A DNA stretch of 64,000 bases from Paracoccus sp. IB05 (GCF_016405985.1 NZ_JAEFCF010000004.1:62001-126000); one strand, 5' to 3'. Counted from the first letter of the stretch, positions 35,028 to 44,230 are shown. Made by a program: numbers and translations. Notes: generated by a model not told the origin, from the sequence alone.

Positions 35028-35864
35028 TCAGCTTTTGCCGATCCAGGGCAGGAAGCGCCGCTCCATCCAGCGCAGCAGGATCTCGGAGATCGTGGCCAGA
35101 GCCGAGATCACGAGGATCCCCGCGATCACCATATCGGTCACCAGAAACTGCGCCGCCGACTGGATCATATAGCCAAGGCCCCGTGTTGCCGCGACCAGCT
35201 CGGACGCGACCAGCGTCGTCCAGCCCGCGCCAAGCGCGATGCGCATGCCGGTGAAGATCGACGGAAGGGCCGCGGGCAACATCACCTCGCGGATCAGCTG
35301 CGCACGGGTGGCGCCAAAGGTGCGGGCGGCGCGGATCTGGTTTTCGCCCGCGGCTTTGACGCCCGAGACGGTCGAGATCACGATGGGCGCCAGCATGGCG
35401 ATGCCGATCACAAGGATTTTCGAGCCCTCGCCAATGCCGCACCAGATGATGATCAGCGGCAGATAGGCCAGCGGCGGCAGCGGGCGGATGAATTCGACCA
35501 GCGGATCGAGGATGCCGCGCCCGATCTTTGACGTGGCGATCAGAAGCCCGACCGGCACCCCGATCAGCATGGTGAAGAACAGCGCGGCAAAGACCCGCCA
35601 GAGGCTCGCGGCCATATGTTCCAGCAGCGTGGCATTGGCATAGCCGTCAAAGGCCACCCGGGTCAGCGCCGCCCAGACCTTTGCGGGCGAGGGCAGGAAC
35701 ACCGGCGAGGCCCAGCCCGCCCAGGAGGCCAGCGCCCAGATCAGGATCAGCCCGCCGCTGGTCGAAAGACCCAGCACCAGCCCCCAGGGCAGGCGCAGCT
35801 TTGGCCGGTCGCCCCTGCTGTGCGGCGTGCTGAGGGCGGCGGTATCTGCGGTATTGTCGGTCAT
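35028..35864 (-). CDS. tauC: Taurine/sulfonate-type ABC transporter permease TauC
   Basis: A 278-residue inner-membrane permease of the TauC/SsuC family. About six hydrophobic segments surround the EAA loop ARTFGATRAQLIREVMLPAALP, and the GAGWTTLVASELVAATRGLG region is typical of TauC. The start overlaps the ATPase stop by one base. It completes the set with tauB and tauA upstream. No tauD dioxygenase is in the window, so the fate of the imported sulfonate is not shown here. Confidence 0.87.
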   Translation of the reverse strand: MTDNTADTAALSTPHSRGDRPKLRLPWGLVLGLSTSGGLILIWALASWAGWASPVFLPSPAKVWAALTRVAFDGYANATLLEHMAASLWRVFAALFFTMLIGVPVGLLIATSKIGRGILDPLVEFIRPLPPLAYLPLIIIWCGIGEGSKILVIGIAMLAPIVISTVSGVKAAGENQIRAARTFGATRAQLIREVMLPAALPSIFTGMRIALGAGWTTLVASELVAATRGLGYMIQSAAQFLVTDMVIAGILVISALATISEILLRWMERRFLPWIGKS

Positions 35865-36637
35865 CAGGCGGGCTCTTTCTCATAGATCGCGGCCAGCAGG
35901 CGTTCGCGGGCGGCGATAAAGCCGGGCTCGGATTTCAGGGCGCGCGGGTCTTCGCCCCGGATGAAACGGCGGCCATAGTCATAGCTTTCCTGAAAGCTGA
36001 TGCGCCCGGGATCCGGCGCCAGGACCACGACCGAGGTCGAGAGAAACAGCGCCTCCTCGACCGAATGGGTGATCAGAAGCGCGCCGGTATGGCTCTGATC
36101 CCAAAGCTGAAGCAGCAGCTCATGCATCCGGTCGCGGGTCATGGCGTCAAGCGCGCCAAGGGGTTCATCCATCAACAGGAAATCCGGCCCCGAGGCCAGC
36201 GCGCGGGCAATCCCTACCCGCTGTCGCTGCCCGCCGGAAAGCTGCCAGATATGTTTGTCTTCCTGACCTTCCAGATGCACTGCCGCCAGCCAGCGCCGGG
36301 CGGTGGCCTCGCGCTCGTCCCGCGCCACGCCTGCCAGTTTCAGGGGCAGCGCGACATTCTCGACCACGGTGCGCCAGGGGAACAGCGCGTCATCCTGGAA
36401 GACCACGGCCCGATCCGGCCCCGGCCCGGTGACAGGGGCACCGCCGATGCTGACCTGACCGGAACTGGGCTGCAAGAACCCGGCGGCCAGGTTCATCAGC
36501 GAGGTCTTCCCCGATCCCGACCGCCCGATGACCGAGATGAAATCACCCTGCGACAGCGACAGGGTGACGTCTTTCAGCACCGGGGTGGCAGTGCCGGGAT
36601 AGGTCAGGGAGATATGCGACAGGCTGAGAACAGACAT
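35864..36637 (-). CDS. tauB: Taurine/sulfonate-type ABC transporter ATP-binding protein TauB
   Basis: A 257-residue ATPase with Walker A GRSGSGKTSLMNL, signature LSGGQRQRVGIARAL and Walker B LLMDEPLGALDAMTR, followed by the H-loop LLITHSVEEALFL. Length and motif order fit TauB/SsuB. It lies between tauA and tauC; the 71-base gap to tauA contains a stem-loop. Confidence 0.87.
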   Translation of the reverse strand: MSVLSLSHISLTYPGTATPVLKDVTLSLSQGDFISVIGRSGSGKTSLMNLAAGFLQPSSGQVSIGGAPVTGPGPDRAVVFQDDALFPWRTVVENVALPLKLAGVARDEREATARRWLAAVHLEGQEDKHIWQLSGGQRQRVGIARALASGPDFLLMDEPLGALDAMTRDRMHELLLQLWDQSHTGALLITHSVEEALFLSTSVVVLAPDPGRISFQESYDYGRRFIRGEDPRALKSEPGFIAARERLLAAIYEKEPA

Positions 36638-36661
36638 GATGCGACTTTCAGAACGGCAAAG

Positions 36662-36685
36662 CCCGGCGCCGGGACAGGCGCCGGG
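36662..36685 (-). other. Strong stem-loop between tauA and tauB
   Basis: CCCGGCGCC at 36662-36670 pairs perfectly with GGCGCCGGG at 36677-36685 across six bases. In the leftward transcript it falls just after the tauA stop. The following bases hold only a short CTTTGCC, not a true T-run. It is best read as an mRNA-stabilising or partial-termination hairpin that raises binding-protein output over the ATPase and permease. Confidence 0.55.
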
Positions 36686-36708
36686 AAGAGGCTTTTCGCC
36701 CGGTCGGA

Positions 36709-37695
36709 TTACTTCAGCGCGGCCTCGGCAAAACCCTTGTTCACAAAGGCGCTGTAATCATCCTTGGCAGTTGCCGAACCCTGTTCCTGCAGGAAGGCGG
36801 CGGTGTTTTTGATGGCCGCCGCAGTGGCGCCGCCAAGGAAGGCGTCCGAGGTCTGGTCCTTCAGCCCGGCAAAGACATAGCCCTTCAAAAGCGCCGGCAC
36901 GTCAGCCGCAGGTGCGCCGGTCAGCTCGGCGATCTTTTTCGCCGCGTCACTGTCGGCACCCCAGGCGGCGGGGTCTTTGATATAGGCATCGGTCGCCTCG
37001 CCGGTCACTTTGACGAAAGCGGTGACGATTTCGGGATGCGCCTCGGCATAATCCTTGCGCACGATCCAGGCGTCAAAGGTCGGGCCGCCCCATTCCGCCA
37101 CATCAGAGCTGTCAGCCAGAACCGTGCCGCCGGTGGTCTTGATCTGGTTCAGCACCGGATCCCAGATATAGGCGCCGTCAATATCGCCGCGTTCCCAGGC
37201 GGCCGCGATTTCCTGCGGGCGCAGGTTCAGAAGGTTCACCTCGGAGGCCGGGATGCCCCAGTGTTTCAGGGCCGTCAGCAGTGAATAATGCGCAGTCGAC
37301 ACAAAAGGCGTCGCGATTTTCTTGCCCTTGAGGTCTTCGGGTTTCCCGATCCCCTTGACGGCCAGCGCCTCGGCCTCGGCGATATTGCCGACGATATAGA
37401 TGGTCTCGATCGGCAGATCCTGCGAGGCGGCTGCGGTCAGCGGCGACGAGCCGACATAGCCAATGTCGATGGACCCTGCCGCGACCGCCGCGATGACATC
37501 GGCGCCACCGCCGAACAGATGCCATTCGACCTCGGCGCCGGTGGCGCTTTCATAGGTTTTATCGGCCTGGGGCACGCGCGAGGGCTCGACGATCTGCTGC
37601 CAGCCGATCCGCAGCGTTTCGGCGAAAGCGGGCAGCGAGACACCGGCAAGGAGGCCAGCAAGGGTCAGGGTGGTGGTCAGTTTGCGAAGGGTCAT
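36709..37695 (-). CDS. tauA: Taurine/sulfonate-type ABC transporter substrate-binding protein TauA
   Basis: A 328-residue periplasmic binding protein. The ATG at 37695 starts a clear signal peptide (about 25 residues, ending PAFA); the open frame extends 16 codons upstream without a signal. Family parts are LRIGWQQIVEPSRV, GSIDIGYVGSSPLTAA and IDGAYIWDPVLNQIK, all close to TauA. It is the first gene of the leftward tau operon and faces the metal locus across a 289-base region. Taurine is the most likely ligand, other sulfonates are possible. Confidence 0.87.
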   Translation of the reverse strand: MTLRKLTTTLTLAGLLAGVSLPAFAETLRIGWQQIVEPSRVPQADKTYESATGAEVEWHLFGGGADVIAAVAAGSIDIGYVGSSPLTAAASQDLPIETIYIVGNIAEAEALAVKGIGKPEDLKGKKIATPFVSTAHYSLLTALKHWGIPASEVNLLNLRPQEIAAAWERGDIDGAYIWDPVLNQIKTTGGTVLADSSDVAEWGGPTFDAWIVRKDYAEAHPEIVTAFVKVTGEATDAYIKDPAAWGADSDAAKKIAELTGAPAADVPALLKGYVFAGLKDQTSDAFLGGATAAAIKNTAAFLQEQGSATAKDDYSAFVNKGFAEAALK

Positions 37696-37764
37696 GATGA
37701 TCTCGTTCCGGGGTGTCACAGGCTGCCAGGGCGGCATTTGCATGGGCTAAATCTGGCCGGGAAA

Positions 37765-37790
37765 GCCTTTTCAGGCCATTCTGAAGAGGC
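37765..37790. promoter_or_regulatory. Inverted repeat upstream of tauA
   Basis: GCCTTTTCAG at 37765-37774 and CTGAAGAGGC at 37781-37790 form an inverted repeat with one mismatch (tolerated in RNA as a G-U pair) around six bases. It lies 70-95 bases before the tauA start, a fitting place for an operator. Confidence 0.4.
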
Positions 37791-37825
37791 CACCGGTTAA
37801 AGCGAGCGCCATTTGCCGGCCCTGC

Positions 37826-37853
37826 GGGGAGGAGAAGATTATTCTCCTGCCCC
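37826..37853. other. Stem-loop in the tauA / COG0523 intergenic region
   Basis: GGGGAGGAGAA at 37826-37836 pairs with TTCTCCTGCCCC at 37842-37853, with one bulged G and a five-base loop. No T-run follows on either strand. It may be a leader hairpin of the tauA transcript or an operator. Confidence 0.4.
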
Positions 37854-37957
37854 GGTCGCCATCGCCTTCGGGCGGGCAGAATCAGCGGCTTCCGCCCAAT
37901 TTCCCGGCGCCCCGGTGTTTCAGGCGGTTGCGGTTTCGGTTTCACTCGATATAAGAT

Positions 37958-37970
37958 GTAATAACATAAC
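37958..37970. promoter_or_regulatory. Candidate Zur box
   Basis: GTAATAACATAAC lies 15 bases before the COG0523 gene within an AT-rich stretch. It fits the alphaproteobacterial Zur pattern GTTAT-N3-ATAAC with one mismatch. Its position over the expected promoter/leader of a COG0523-DUF1007-NicO locus supports zinc-responsive repression. Confidence 0.55.
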
Positions 37971-37984
37971 GTATTGAGGTCGCC

Positions 37985-39229
37985 ATGCCCGCCAGCCCCC
38001 TTCCGAACCGGCCCCGCTCCGGGGACCGACGCCTGCCTGTGACCGTGCTTTCGGGCTTTCTCGGCGCCGGTAAGACCACGCTCCTGAACCATATCCTCAA
38101 CAATCGCGAGGGCCGCCGCGTCGCCGTCATCGTCAATGATATGTCCGAGGTGAATATCGACGCCGACCTTGTACGCAGCGGTTCAGAACTGTCGCGATCC
38201 GAGGAAAAACTGGTCGAGATGACCAATGGCTGCATCTGCTGCACCTTGCGCGATGATCTCCTGAGCGAAGTCAGGCGCCTCGCCGAAGATGGCCGGTTCG
38301 ACTATCTGCTGATCGAATCGACCGGTATTGCCGAACCTCTGCCGGTCGCCGCGACCTTTGACTTTCGCGACAGTGACGGCGCGAGCCTTTCGGATCTGGC
38401 GCGGCTGGATACGATGGTCACCGTGGTCGATGCGGTCAATCTGACGGCGGATTTCTCGAGCCATGATTTCCTCGCTGATCGGGGCGAGAGCCTCGGCGAG
38501 AACGACACGCGCAACCTTGTGAGCCTCCTGACCGATCAGATCGAATTTGCCGATGTCATCGTGTTGAACAAGGCCGGGCTGGCGGGGCCGGTGCGGCTTG
38601 ATCAGGCCCGCAAGATCATCCGTGCCCTGAACCCCGGGGCGCGGCTGATCGAGACCGATTTCTCGCGCGTTTCGCCCTCGGACATCTTCGACACCGGGCT
38701 ATTTGATTTCGACCGCGCCCATCTGCATCCGATGTGGGCGAAAGAGCTTTACGGTTTCGCGGATCACCAGCCCGAGACCGAAGAATATGGCATTTCCTCA
38801 TTCGTTTACCGCGCGCGTCAGCCGTTTCATCCGCAGAAGATCCATGACCTGTTCAACGGCGATCTGCCGGGGGTGATCCGCGCGAAAGGGCATTTCTGGA
38901 TCGCCTCGCGCCCCGACTGGGCGGTGGAATTCTCGCTTGCAGGCGCGATTTCCGGGGTCACACCACTGGGGCGCTGGTGGGCCACGGTGCCGCGCGACCG
39001 CTGGCCCACCGATCCCGAGGGGCTGGATCAGGTGATGCAGCATTGGGCGGAGCCCTGGGGGGATCGGCGACAGGAGCTGGTCTTTATCGGCGCGGGCATG
39101 GATGAGGCGGCGATCCGGGCGGGCCTTGATGCGGCGCTGATGCCGGAGGCCGGGACAGAAGGGGCAGGGACGGCCTGGGCCGATCTGCCCGATCCCTTCC
39201 CCGACTGGGCCCGGCGCGAGGCGGTCTGA
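37985..39229 (+). CDS. COG0523-family GTPase, putative zinc metallochaperone (CobW-like)
   Basis: A 414-residue G3E GTPase. It has Walker [11 protein letters not shown] (about residues 23-32), the metal-binding CICC motif (residues 83-86, [12 protein letters not shown]), the ESTGIAEP switch and a NKAG guanine motif, then a CobW C-terminal domain. The preceding candidate Zur box and the DUF1007/NicO neighbours point to the zinc-linked (ZigA/YciC-like) branch rather than cobalamin synthesis. A GAGGTC precedes the ATG. Such proteins are thought to hand zinc to client enzymes under starvation; the client is unknown. Confidence 0.85.
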   Translation: MPASPLPNRPRSGDRRLPVTVLSGFLGAGKTTLLNHILNNREGRRVAVIVNDMSEVNIDADLVRSGSELSRSEEKLVEMTNGCICCTLRDDLLSEVRRLAEDGRFDYLLIESTGIAEPLPVAATFDFRDSDGASLSDLARLDTMVTVVDAVNLTADFSSHDFLADRGESLGENDTRNLVSLLTDQIEFADVIVLNKAGLAGPVRLDQARKIIRALNPGARLIETDFSRVSPSDIFDTGLFDFDRAHLHPMWAKELYGFADHQPETEEYGISSFVYRARQPFHPQKIHDLFNGDLPGVIRAKGHFWIASRPDWAVEFSLAGAISGVTPLGRWWATVPRDRWPTDPEGLDQVMQHWAEPWGDRRQELVFIGAGMDEAAIRAGLDAALMPEAGTEGAGTAWADLPDPFPDWARREAV

Positions 39230-39232
39230 TCC

Positions 39233-39601
39233 ATGGCGCGCAATCTGGTGACAAGCCTGCGCGGGCGCGCCCGCCCGCGCCCGATGGAGCGGTTTGACCG
39301 CCTGCCGCCCGATCTGCGCATCTGGCTGTCGCAGGCGGTGCTGCCCTGGAGCCCGCATTCCGCTCTGCGGCTCTGGATGCGGCTGCGGCGTGAAACCGGA
39401 GGAGACCTTTCCCGGATGCTGGAACGGCTTAATCAGGCAGAACAGAGACTGATTTCGCGCGATGCGCCTGTCATCTGGGGTGGGCCACGCCAGGCAGCGC
39501 CCCGACCCGCCGGGACTGCAATTCCAGGGCTGGTTTCTGGCGGCGCGGCGTTCTGCCCGGATGATCCCTTGCGCAATGGCGCTCGTTTCACGGGGCGGTG
39601 A
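39233..39601 (+). CDS. DUF6525-like small protein
   Basis: A 122-residue basic protein with the stretch RFDRLPPDLRIWLSQAVLPWS and SALRLWMRLRRETGG, which I recognise as the DUF6525-like family found beside CobW/DUF1007 genes in Rhodobacterales. No membrane segment or signal peptide is visible. It starts three bases after the COG0523 stop, so it is co-transcribed. Function unknown; by context a part of the zinc response. Confidence 0.62.
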   Translation: MARNLVTSLRGRARPRPMERFDRLPPDLRIWLSQAVLPWSPHSALRLWMRLRRETGGDLSRMLERLNQAEQRLISRDAPVIWGGPRQAAPRPAGTAIPGLVSGGAAFCPDDPLRNGARFTGR

Positions 39602-39637
39602 ATTGCGGCCGCCACGGGGCGGCGGGTATGAGGGGGT

Positions 39638-40291
39638 ATGGTCTTGCGGCTCCTCTCTCTTCTCGCCTGGCTCGCGCTGCCGCAGATGGCGCGGTCGCAT
39701 CCGCATGAATTTGTCGATACCGGCCTCACTTTCCGGTTCGATGATCAGGGATTGCTGGCGGCGGTGTCGGTCGAATGGGTCTATGACGACCTCACCTCGC
39801 TTCTGATCCTGAGCGATCTGGGAATGGATAGGGATGGCGATGGCATCCTGACGGCAGAAGAGGCGAAGAGGCTGAACGAGATGGCGACAAACTGGCCCGA
39901 GGGCTTCGACGGCAATCTCTGGCTGAGCCAGGGGGGCAGGCCGGTTGCGCTTTCGCGCCCGCTGGAGGGGGCGGCGGGGCTATGGGAGGGGCGGATCCGG
40001 ATGACCCATATCCGCGCCTTGCCCGAGCACCGCGATCCGGCCGGGGGTGAGATCCGCCTCCAGGCCTATGATCCGTCTTATTACGTCTTTTATGATCTGG
40101 CCGGAACGCCTGGCGTCGAGGGGCAACCTGACTGCCGCGCCCGGGTTGAGCCCGCCGACAGTCGCCGCGCGCAACAGCTCTATGATGAGGCCCTCGCGCA
40201 GCTGAGCGATGCAGAGCCGGAGGCCGGGACCTATCCCGAAATCGGCGGCGCCTTTGCCGATACAGTGCTGCTTGACTGCGAGACACCATGA
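39638..40291 (+). CDS. DUF1007-family periplasmic protein
   Basis: A 217-residue protein with a signal peptide (about residues 1-20) followed by SHPHEFVDTGLTFRF, a His-containing start typical of DUF1007, and an EF-hand-like DRDGDGILTAEEA segment (about residues 64-76). DUF1007 genes regularly pair with NicO-type transporters and probably supply metal to them in the periplasm. It overlaps the transporter gene by four bases, which fits a two-part system. Confidence 0.8.
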   Translation: MVLRLLSLLAWLALPQMARSHPHEFVDTGLTFRFDDQGLLAAVSVEWVYDDLTSLLILSDLGMDRDGDGILTAEEAKRLNEMATNWPEGFDGNLWLSQGGRPVALSRPLEGAAGLWEGRIRMTHIRALPEHRDPAGGEIRLQAYDPSYYVFYDLAGTPGVEGQPDCRARVEPADSRRAQQLYDEALAQLSDAEPEAGTYPEIGGAFADTVLLDCETP

Positions 40292-41175
40292 GGACGCGGC
40301 GGTTTTTGCTGCCGGGGCTGGTTCTGCTGGTTGCCCTGATCGCGGTCGGGGTCTTTACGACGGGGCTGGATGACGGGTTGGCGCGCCGGCTGGTCGAGGT
40401 CCAGCGTGAGTTTCAGAATGCGCTCGGTCAGTCGCTGCGGGCGCTTCGCGCCGGAGAGGCCGGGGCCGCGACCGGGTTTCTTGGTCTCTGTTTTGCCTAT
40501 GGCTTCTTCCACGCGCTCGGGCCGGGGCACGGCAAGGCGCTGATCGCCGGCTATGGTTTCGCAAGCCGCGCCACGCTGCGGCGTCTCATCTGGATTGCCG
40601 GGCTTGCAGCGCTTGGCCAGGCGCTGGTTGCGATCCTGCTGGTTTATGGCGGGATCTGGATGTTCGAGGGCGCGCGCGACCGGATCGAAGGGCTGGCCAT
40701 GGTGATCGAGCCCCTCGCCATGCTGGCAATCGCCGGTCTCGGGGCCATGCTGTTGCGGCGCGGGCTGCGGCGGATGCGACCCGCGACGGTCCAGACGCAT
40801 CATCACCATGACGAGACCTGTGGCTGCGGTCATCGCCATGCGCCGGGCCCCGATCAGGTTGCCGCCGCCTCCGGCGGGCGCGAGGTTCTGGCGCTGGTGG
40901 CGGGGATCGCGTTCAGACCCTGTACCGGCGCATTGTTCCTTCTGATCCTGACCTGGCGGCTGGGGATTGACGGGCTGGGGATCCTTGGCACCATCGTGAT
41001 GGCGGCGGGTACCTTCCTGATCACCGCGCTTGCGGCGACGCTCGCGGGGCTGACCCGCCAGGGTCTGACGCTGGCCTTGCCCGGCGCCAGCCTGCGCTTC
41101 TTCGCGGCAGCCGAGATCGTGACCGGCGTGATCGTTATGATCCTTGGCCTGAGCACGGCGCTGAGGTTGCTTTAG
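40288..41175 (+). CDS. NicO/RcnA-family metal transporter
   Basis: A 295-residue inner-membrane protein with about six membrane segments. GFFHALGPGHGKALIAGYGFA (split at about residues 72-92) carries the family's metal-path His and Asp/Gly motif, and a cytoplasmic His/Cys-rich loop HHHHDETCGCGHRH lies at about residues 171-184. The family usually moves nickel or cobalt, but the candidate Zur box upstream makes zinc import more likely in this locus. It is the last gene of the operon; mobile-DNA debris follows. Confidence 0.82.
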   Translation: MRTRRFLLPGLVLLVALIAVGVFTTGLDDGLARRLVEVQREFQNALGQSLRALRAGEAGAATGFLGLCFAYGFFHALGPGHGKALIAGYGFASRATLRRLIWIAGLAALGQALVAILLVYGGIWMFEGARDRIEGLAMVIEPLAMLAIAGLGAMLLRRGLRRMRPATVQTHHHHDETCGCGHRHAPGPDQVAAASGGREVLALVAGIAFRPCTGALFLLILTWRLGIDGLGILGTIVMAAGTFLITALAATLAGLTRQGLTLALPGASLRFFAAAEIVTGVIVMILGLSTALRLL

Positions 41176-41386
41176 GACAGCACCTCGCTGAACGCCAGGG
41201 CCCAGACCCGGGCCCGCCCGCTGGCGGGCGCGCCGGTCCAGCCCGATCTGCCCGGCCGGGTCCCGTGGTATGAGGAAATTGGCTGCGTCATCGCCGATGG
41301 AGCCCGTGATACCCGAAAATGCCATGATGCCATGACGCCATCGCAGAGCGCGGGGCGCATGCTGCATCGGGCAGTCTCCCGAACCA

Positions 41387-41575
41387 ATGGCGTTCGCGCC
41401 CTCTCCCTCTCCCACACAGGAACGCGAAACCAGGGAAGACCGTCACCGCCGGAGCCGCGCCGAAACGAAAAGGCATTGTCAGAAAATCCTGGGCCAATGC
41501 CTCATGGTGCGGGACTTCGATCGCAAGCTCGCTGAACTAAAGGTCCGTACACCCCTCACAAAGGCCTTGCGATAA
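41387..41575 (+). pseudogene. Transposase C-terminal remnant
   Basis: A short frame reads HCQKILGQCLMVRDFDRKLAE and then LKVRTPLTKALR to a stop. It resembles the last 45 residues of DDE transposases common in Rhodobacterales (xxKMHCxKxLGQRLMARDFDRQVAELQVR...), with about ten residues missing before the end. Nothing of the catalytic part remains upstream. The 5' limit given is that of the open frame; the similarity begins near 41465. Confidence 0.42.
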
Positions 41576-41922
41576 TCCGGCCCGGGACAGCGCAGACCCG
41601 GCTGTCAGCTGATTTCTGCAATACAGCCGCTGGTGCTCATGGACGGTCCCGGGGTGGCGATGGTGAGAGAGGCCGCCGGACCGCGTGTCTGCCGCCAAAC
41701 CAGGGTCTGGCCGCGTTCTCCAGAGCATTGGGACGAGGAAGCCATCCGCCATTATCTGCAGAAGGCGGATGGCCTGAAACTGACCTGCGATCCGGTGCTA
41801 AGGATCGGATTTGACCGCGCGATGGCGGCGCCCCTGCCCGATGGCCGGGTGCTGCCTGACCTGTGCGGGGGTATCCCGCTGGCCGGCGCATTGCGGGGAG
41901 CGCTGAGCCCCCCGCAAAACCG
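41576..41922. other. Unassigned stretch beside the transposase remnant
   Basis: About 350 bases. One + frame (41633 on) could encode EEAIRHYLQKADGLKLTCDP and more but runs into the antisense of the RTX gene and has no recognised family or ribosome site. I read it as debris of the same insertion event rather than a gene. Confidence 0.35.
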
Positions 41923-43239
41923 TCAGAAGATCAGGAAGTCGACCGCCGTGACCACCGCCCCGGCCTGCAATGTCGCGATCAGCACCGCCGCGCCGCCGCC
42001 ATTGCCATCGGCGTCGAACCAGACGGTGCTGTCGGTGGTGCGATACATGAAGCGGGTGCCGGCGCTTGCCGCGACATTGGTGGCGCCAGACTGGAAAGCC
42101 GCCCCTGGCAGCGCCCCTGCCACTAACCCGCCGCCAAAGCCCGCCGCCGAGAACTGGAACGCATCATTATTGCCCGCAGCATTGCCGAAATCCATGATCC
42201 TGTCGCCGCCGTCACCGGGGCTGATATAGCGGAAGACGTCATTGCCCTGGCCGCCTGCCAGAGTATCGACGCCCGCGCCGCCGCGCAGAATGTCATTGCC
42301 GTTGCGGCCATGCAGCCAGTCATTGCCATCCTCGCCGGTCAGCACATTATTCGAGTTATTGCCGGTGATGATGTCATTGCCCTGCGATCCGAAGACATTC
42401 TCCATATTGTAGTACTGATCGCCCAGCGACTGGCCGGCATTGTTCCGCGTGTAATCCAGCGCCACGATCACCGAACCGCCCTGGCGGAAATCCAGCACAT
42501 CGGCACCATTACCGCCATTGACGATTTCCGCGACAAGCGGGTTCAGAATGAAGGTGTCGTTGCCGTCGCCGCCGAAGACAATCCCGTCAATCGTGCCGCT
42601 GCGATTGTCGAGAACGTCATTGCCGCTTCCAAGTTCGACATCTCCGGTGATCAGCCCGCGATTGAGCAGGTAGTCATTGCCGTCAAGCTGGAATATCTTG
42701 CCGGTGATTGTGCCATAGTTGAACAGCCGGTCGTCGAAACTTGCATCGCCGTAATAGGCGGCCGTTCCTCCGGTTATCGTGCCGTGATTGTAAGTGGTTA
42801 CTGCAGTTCCGGCGGCGTCGGATACGGAATAGATCTGCAGGCCATAACCTCCGCTGCTGATCAGGCCGGTATTGATCAGAACCGCGGTATCAGCGCCCAG
42901 GTTAATCCCGTTTGTGAGCCCCGTCACCGATCCCTGATTGACGATACGTGTGCTGGTGACGCTGGTGACATAGATGCCCGATCCGACGGAGGAACTGACC
43001 GAGCCACCGGCAAGGATCTCGACCCGAAGGTTGCTGCCGGCGCCCCAGGAGAGACCGGAACCCCAGGCATGGATTTCGCCGGCAACAGTGACCTGTTGCG
43101 AACTTCCGCCGCCAGTGACGGCGGCGTTGTCGGAACTGAGGACAGTGGCACCTCTGCCGACATAAAGGCTGTCTGCAGTGCCGAGGTCATGCCGTATTCC
43201 TGTGCCGGCATTGATTCCGAGCGTATAAACGAGGGCCAT
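41923..43239 (-). CDS. Secreted RTX-type calcium-binding protein with glycine-rich beta repeats
   Basis: A 438-residue protein started at the ATG at 43239, which has AGGAG upstream; the open frame reaches 49 codons further back. The first two thirds hold spaced repeats such as NQGSVTGLTNGI, NTGLISSGGYG, NHGTITGG, NYGTITGK and NRGLITGD, which suggest a beta-helix. The last third has RTX nonapeptides (GGDGNDTF, GEDGNDWLHG, GRNGNDILRGGAGVDTLAGG) that bind calcium, and a C-terminus ending VDFLIF, like type I secretion signals. There is no N-terminal signal peptide. No type I exporter lies in the window. Possibly a surface or adhesion protein. Confidence 0.82.
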   Translation of the reverse strand: MALVYTLGINAGTGIRHDLGTADSLYVGRGATVLSSDNAAVTGGGSSQQVTVAGEIHAWGSGLSWGAGSNLRVEILAGGSVSSSVGSGIYVTSVTSTRIVNQGSVTGLTNGINLGADTAVLINTGLISSGGYGLQIYSVSDAAGTAVTTYNHGTITGGTAAYYGDASFDDRLFNYGTITGKIFQLDGNDYLLNRGLITGDVELGSGNDVLDNRSGTIDGIVFGGDGNDTFILNPLVAEIVNGGNGADVLDFRQGGSVIVALDYTRNNAGQSLGDQYYNMENVFGSQGNDIITGNNSNNVLTGEDGNDWLHGRNGNDILRGGAGVDTLAGGQGNDVFRYISPGDGGDRIMDFGNAAGNNDAFQFSAAGFGGGLVAGALPGAAFQSGATNVAASAGTRFMYRTTDSTVWFDADGNGGGAAVLIATLQAGAVVTAVDFLIF

Positions 43240-43531
43240 TTCGCGGGACTCCTGTAACTGGGAATGATGATAGGGGGATGCGATTTCGTCAGGCCGGGTA
43301 TTGTCTGCTGCCTTGCGTGCGGGACGCAGTAAATGGCGCCACCGGGAAGAGGCGCCGCGCCGGGCCGACGGGGCAGGTATGTCCATATGCTGCTGTGGCG
43401 CCTCAGCTCCGGTCTGGCCGGAACTGGTCTGTCCGGAACCGGGCGGTCACAGCGCAAATTAGCCGCCCGATTCCTGAATTTCGCAAGCACGATTTCGAAG
43501 ACAGGCCATTTCAGGGGCGTATCTGGCGGGG

Positions 43532-44179
43532 TCAGCTGCGGCGGAAGGTGAGGTTCAGCCGCATATCACCGCAAACCGGATGTGTGCCCGGTTTCAGCGA
43601 ATCGATCCCGTGGAAATACAGCCGCGAGGGGCCACCCCAGACCACGACATCGCCATGCAAAAGCGGGATCTTCCGTGCCGGGTCGCTGCGGTTCAGCCCG
43701 CCAAAGCGGAAGATCGCGGCGAGGCCCAGCGAGACCGAGACGATGGGCTGCGAGAAATCGGCCTCGTCCTGATCCTGGTGCAGCGCCATTTTTGCGCCGG
43801 GCTGGTAACGGTTGATCAGGCAGACATCCGGGGCAAAGCCGGGATAGCCGGCCTCTGCGGCGGCATCCTGCGCGAGGGCGCGGAAGGGGGCCGGCATTGC
43901 GGGCCAGGGCGCGCCGGTTTCGGGATCAAGCGCCTGATAGCGATAGCCCCGCCGGTCACTGACCCAGCCGCCGCTGCCGCAATTCGTCATTGCAACCGAC
44001 ATGGCAAAGCCGCCGCGGGTGACCATATGGCGAAAGGGCGAGATGGCGGCGACCGCCGATATCGCATTGGCCAGCGCCCGGGCCTCGGTACCTGCATAGT
44101 ACCTGAGCAGAACCGCACCGGGGGCCAGGTCTTCGCGACTCCGTTGCGGGAGGTCTGCGCCTCCGAAAAGATCTGTCAT
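43532..44179 (-). CDS. alkB: DNA oxidative demethylase AlkB
   Basis: A 215-residue Fe(II)/2-oxoglutarate dioxygenase that repairs 1-methyladenine and 3-methylcytosine. Iron ligands are visible as H134 and D136 in HQDQDE and H190 in YFHGID, and the 2-oxoglutarate arginines in DMRLNLTFRRS near the C-terminus. Substrate-side SVAMTNCGSGGWVSDRRGYR matches E. coli AlkB. No ada gene is adjacent. The gene stands alone between the RTX gene and hup. Confidence 0.9.
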   Translation of the reverse strand: MTDLFGGADLPQRSREDLAPGAVLLRYYAGTEARALANAISAVAAISPFRHMVTRGGFAMSVAMTNCGSGGWVSDRRGYRYQALDPETGAPWPAMPAPFRALAQDAAAEAGYPGFAPDVCLINRYQPGAKMALHQDQDEADFSQPIVSVSLGLAAIFRFGGLNRSDPARKIPLLHGDVVVWGGPSRLYFHGIDSLKPGTHPVCGDMRLNLTFRRS

Positions 44180-44230
44180 TGCCGCCTCCGCGCCTTATGG
44201 CAGTATCGCCTCCCGGATGGCGGAGCGCAA

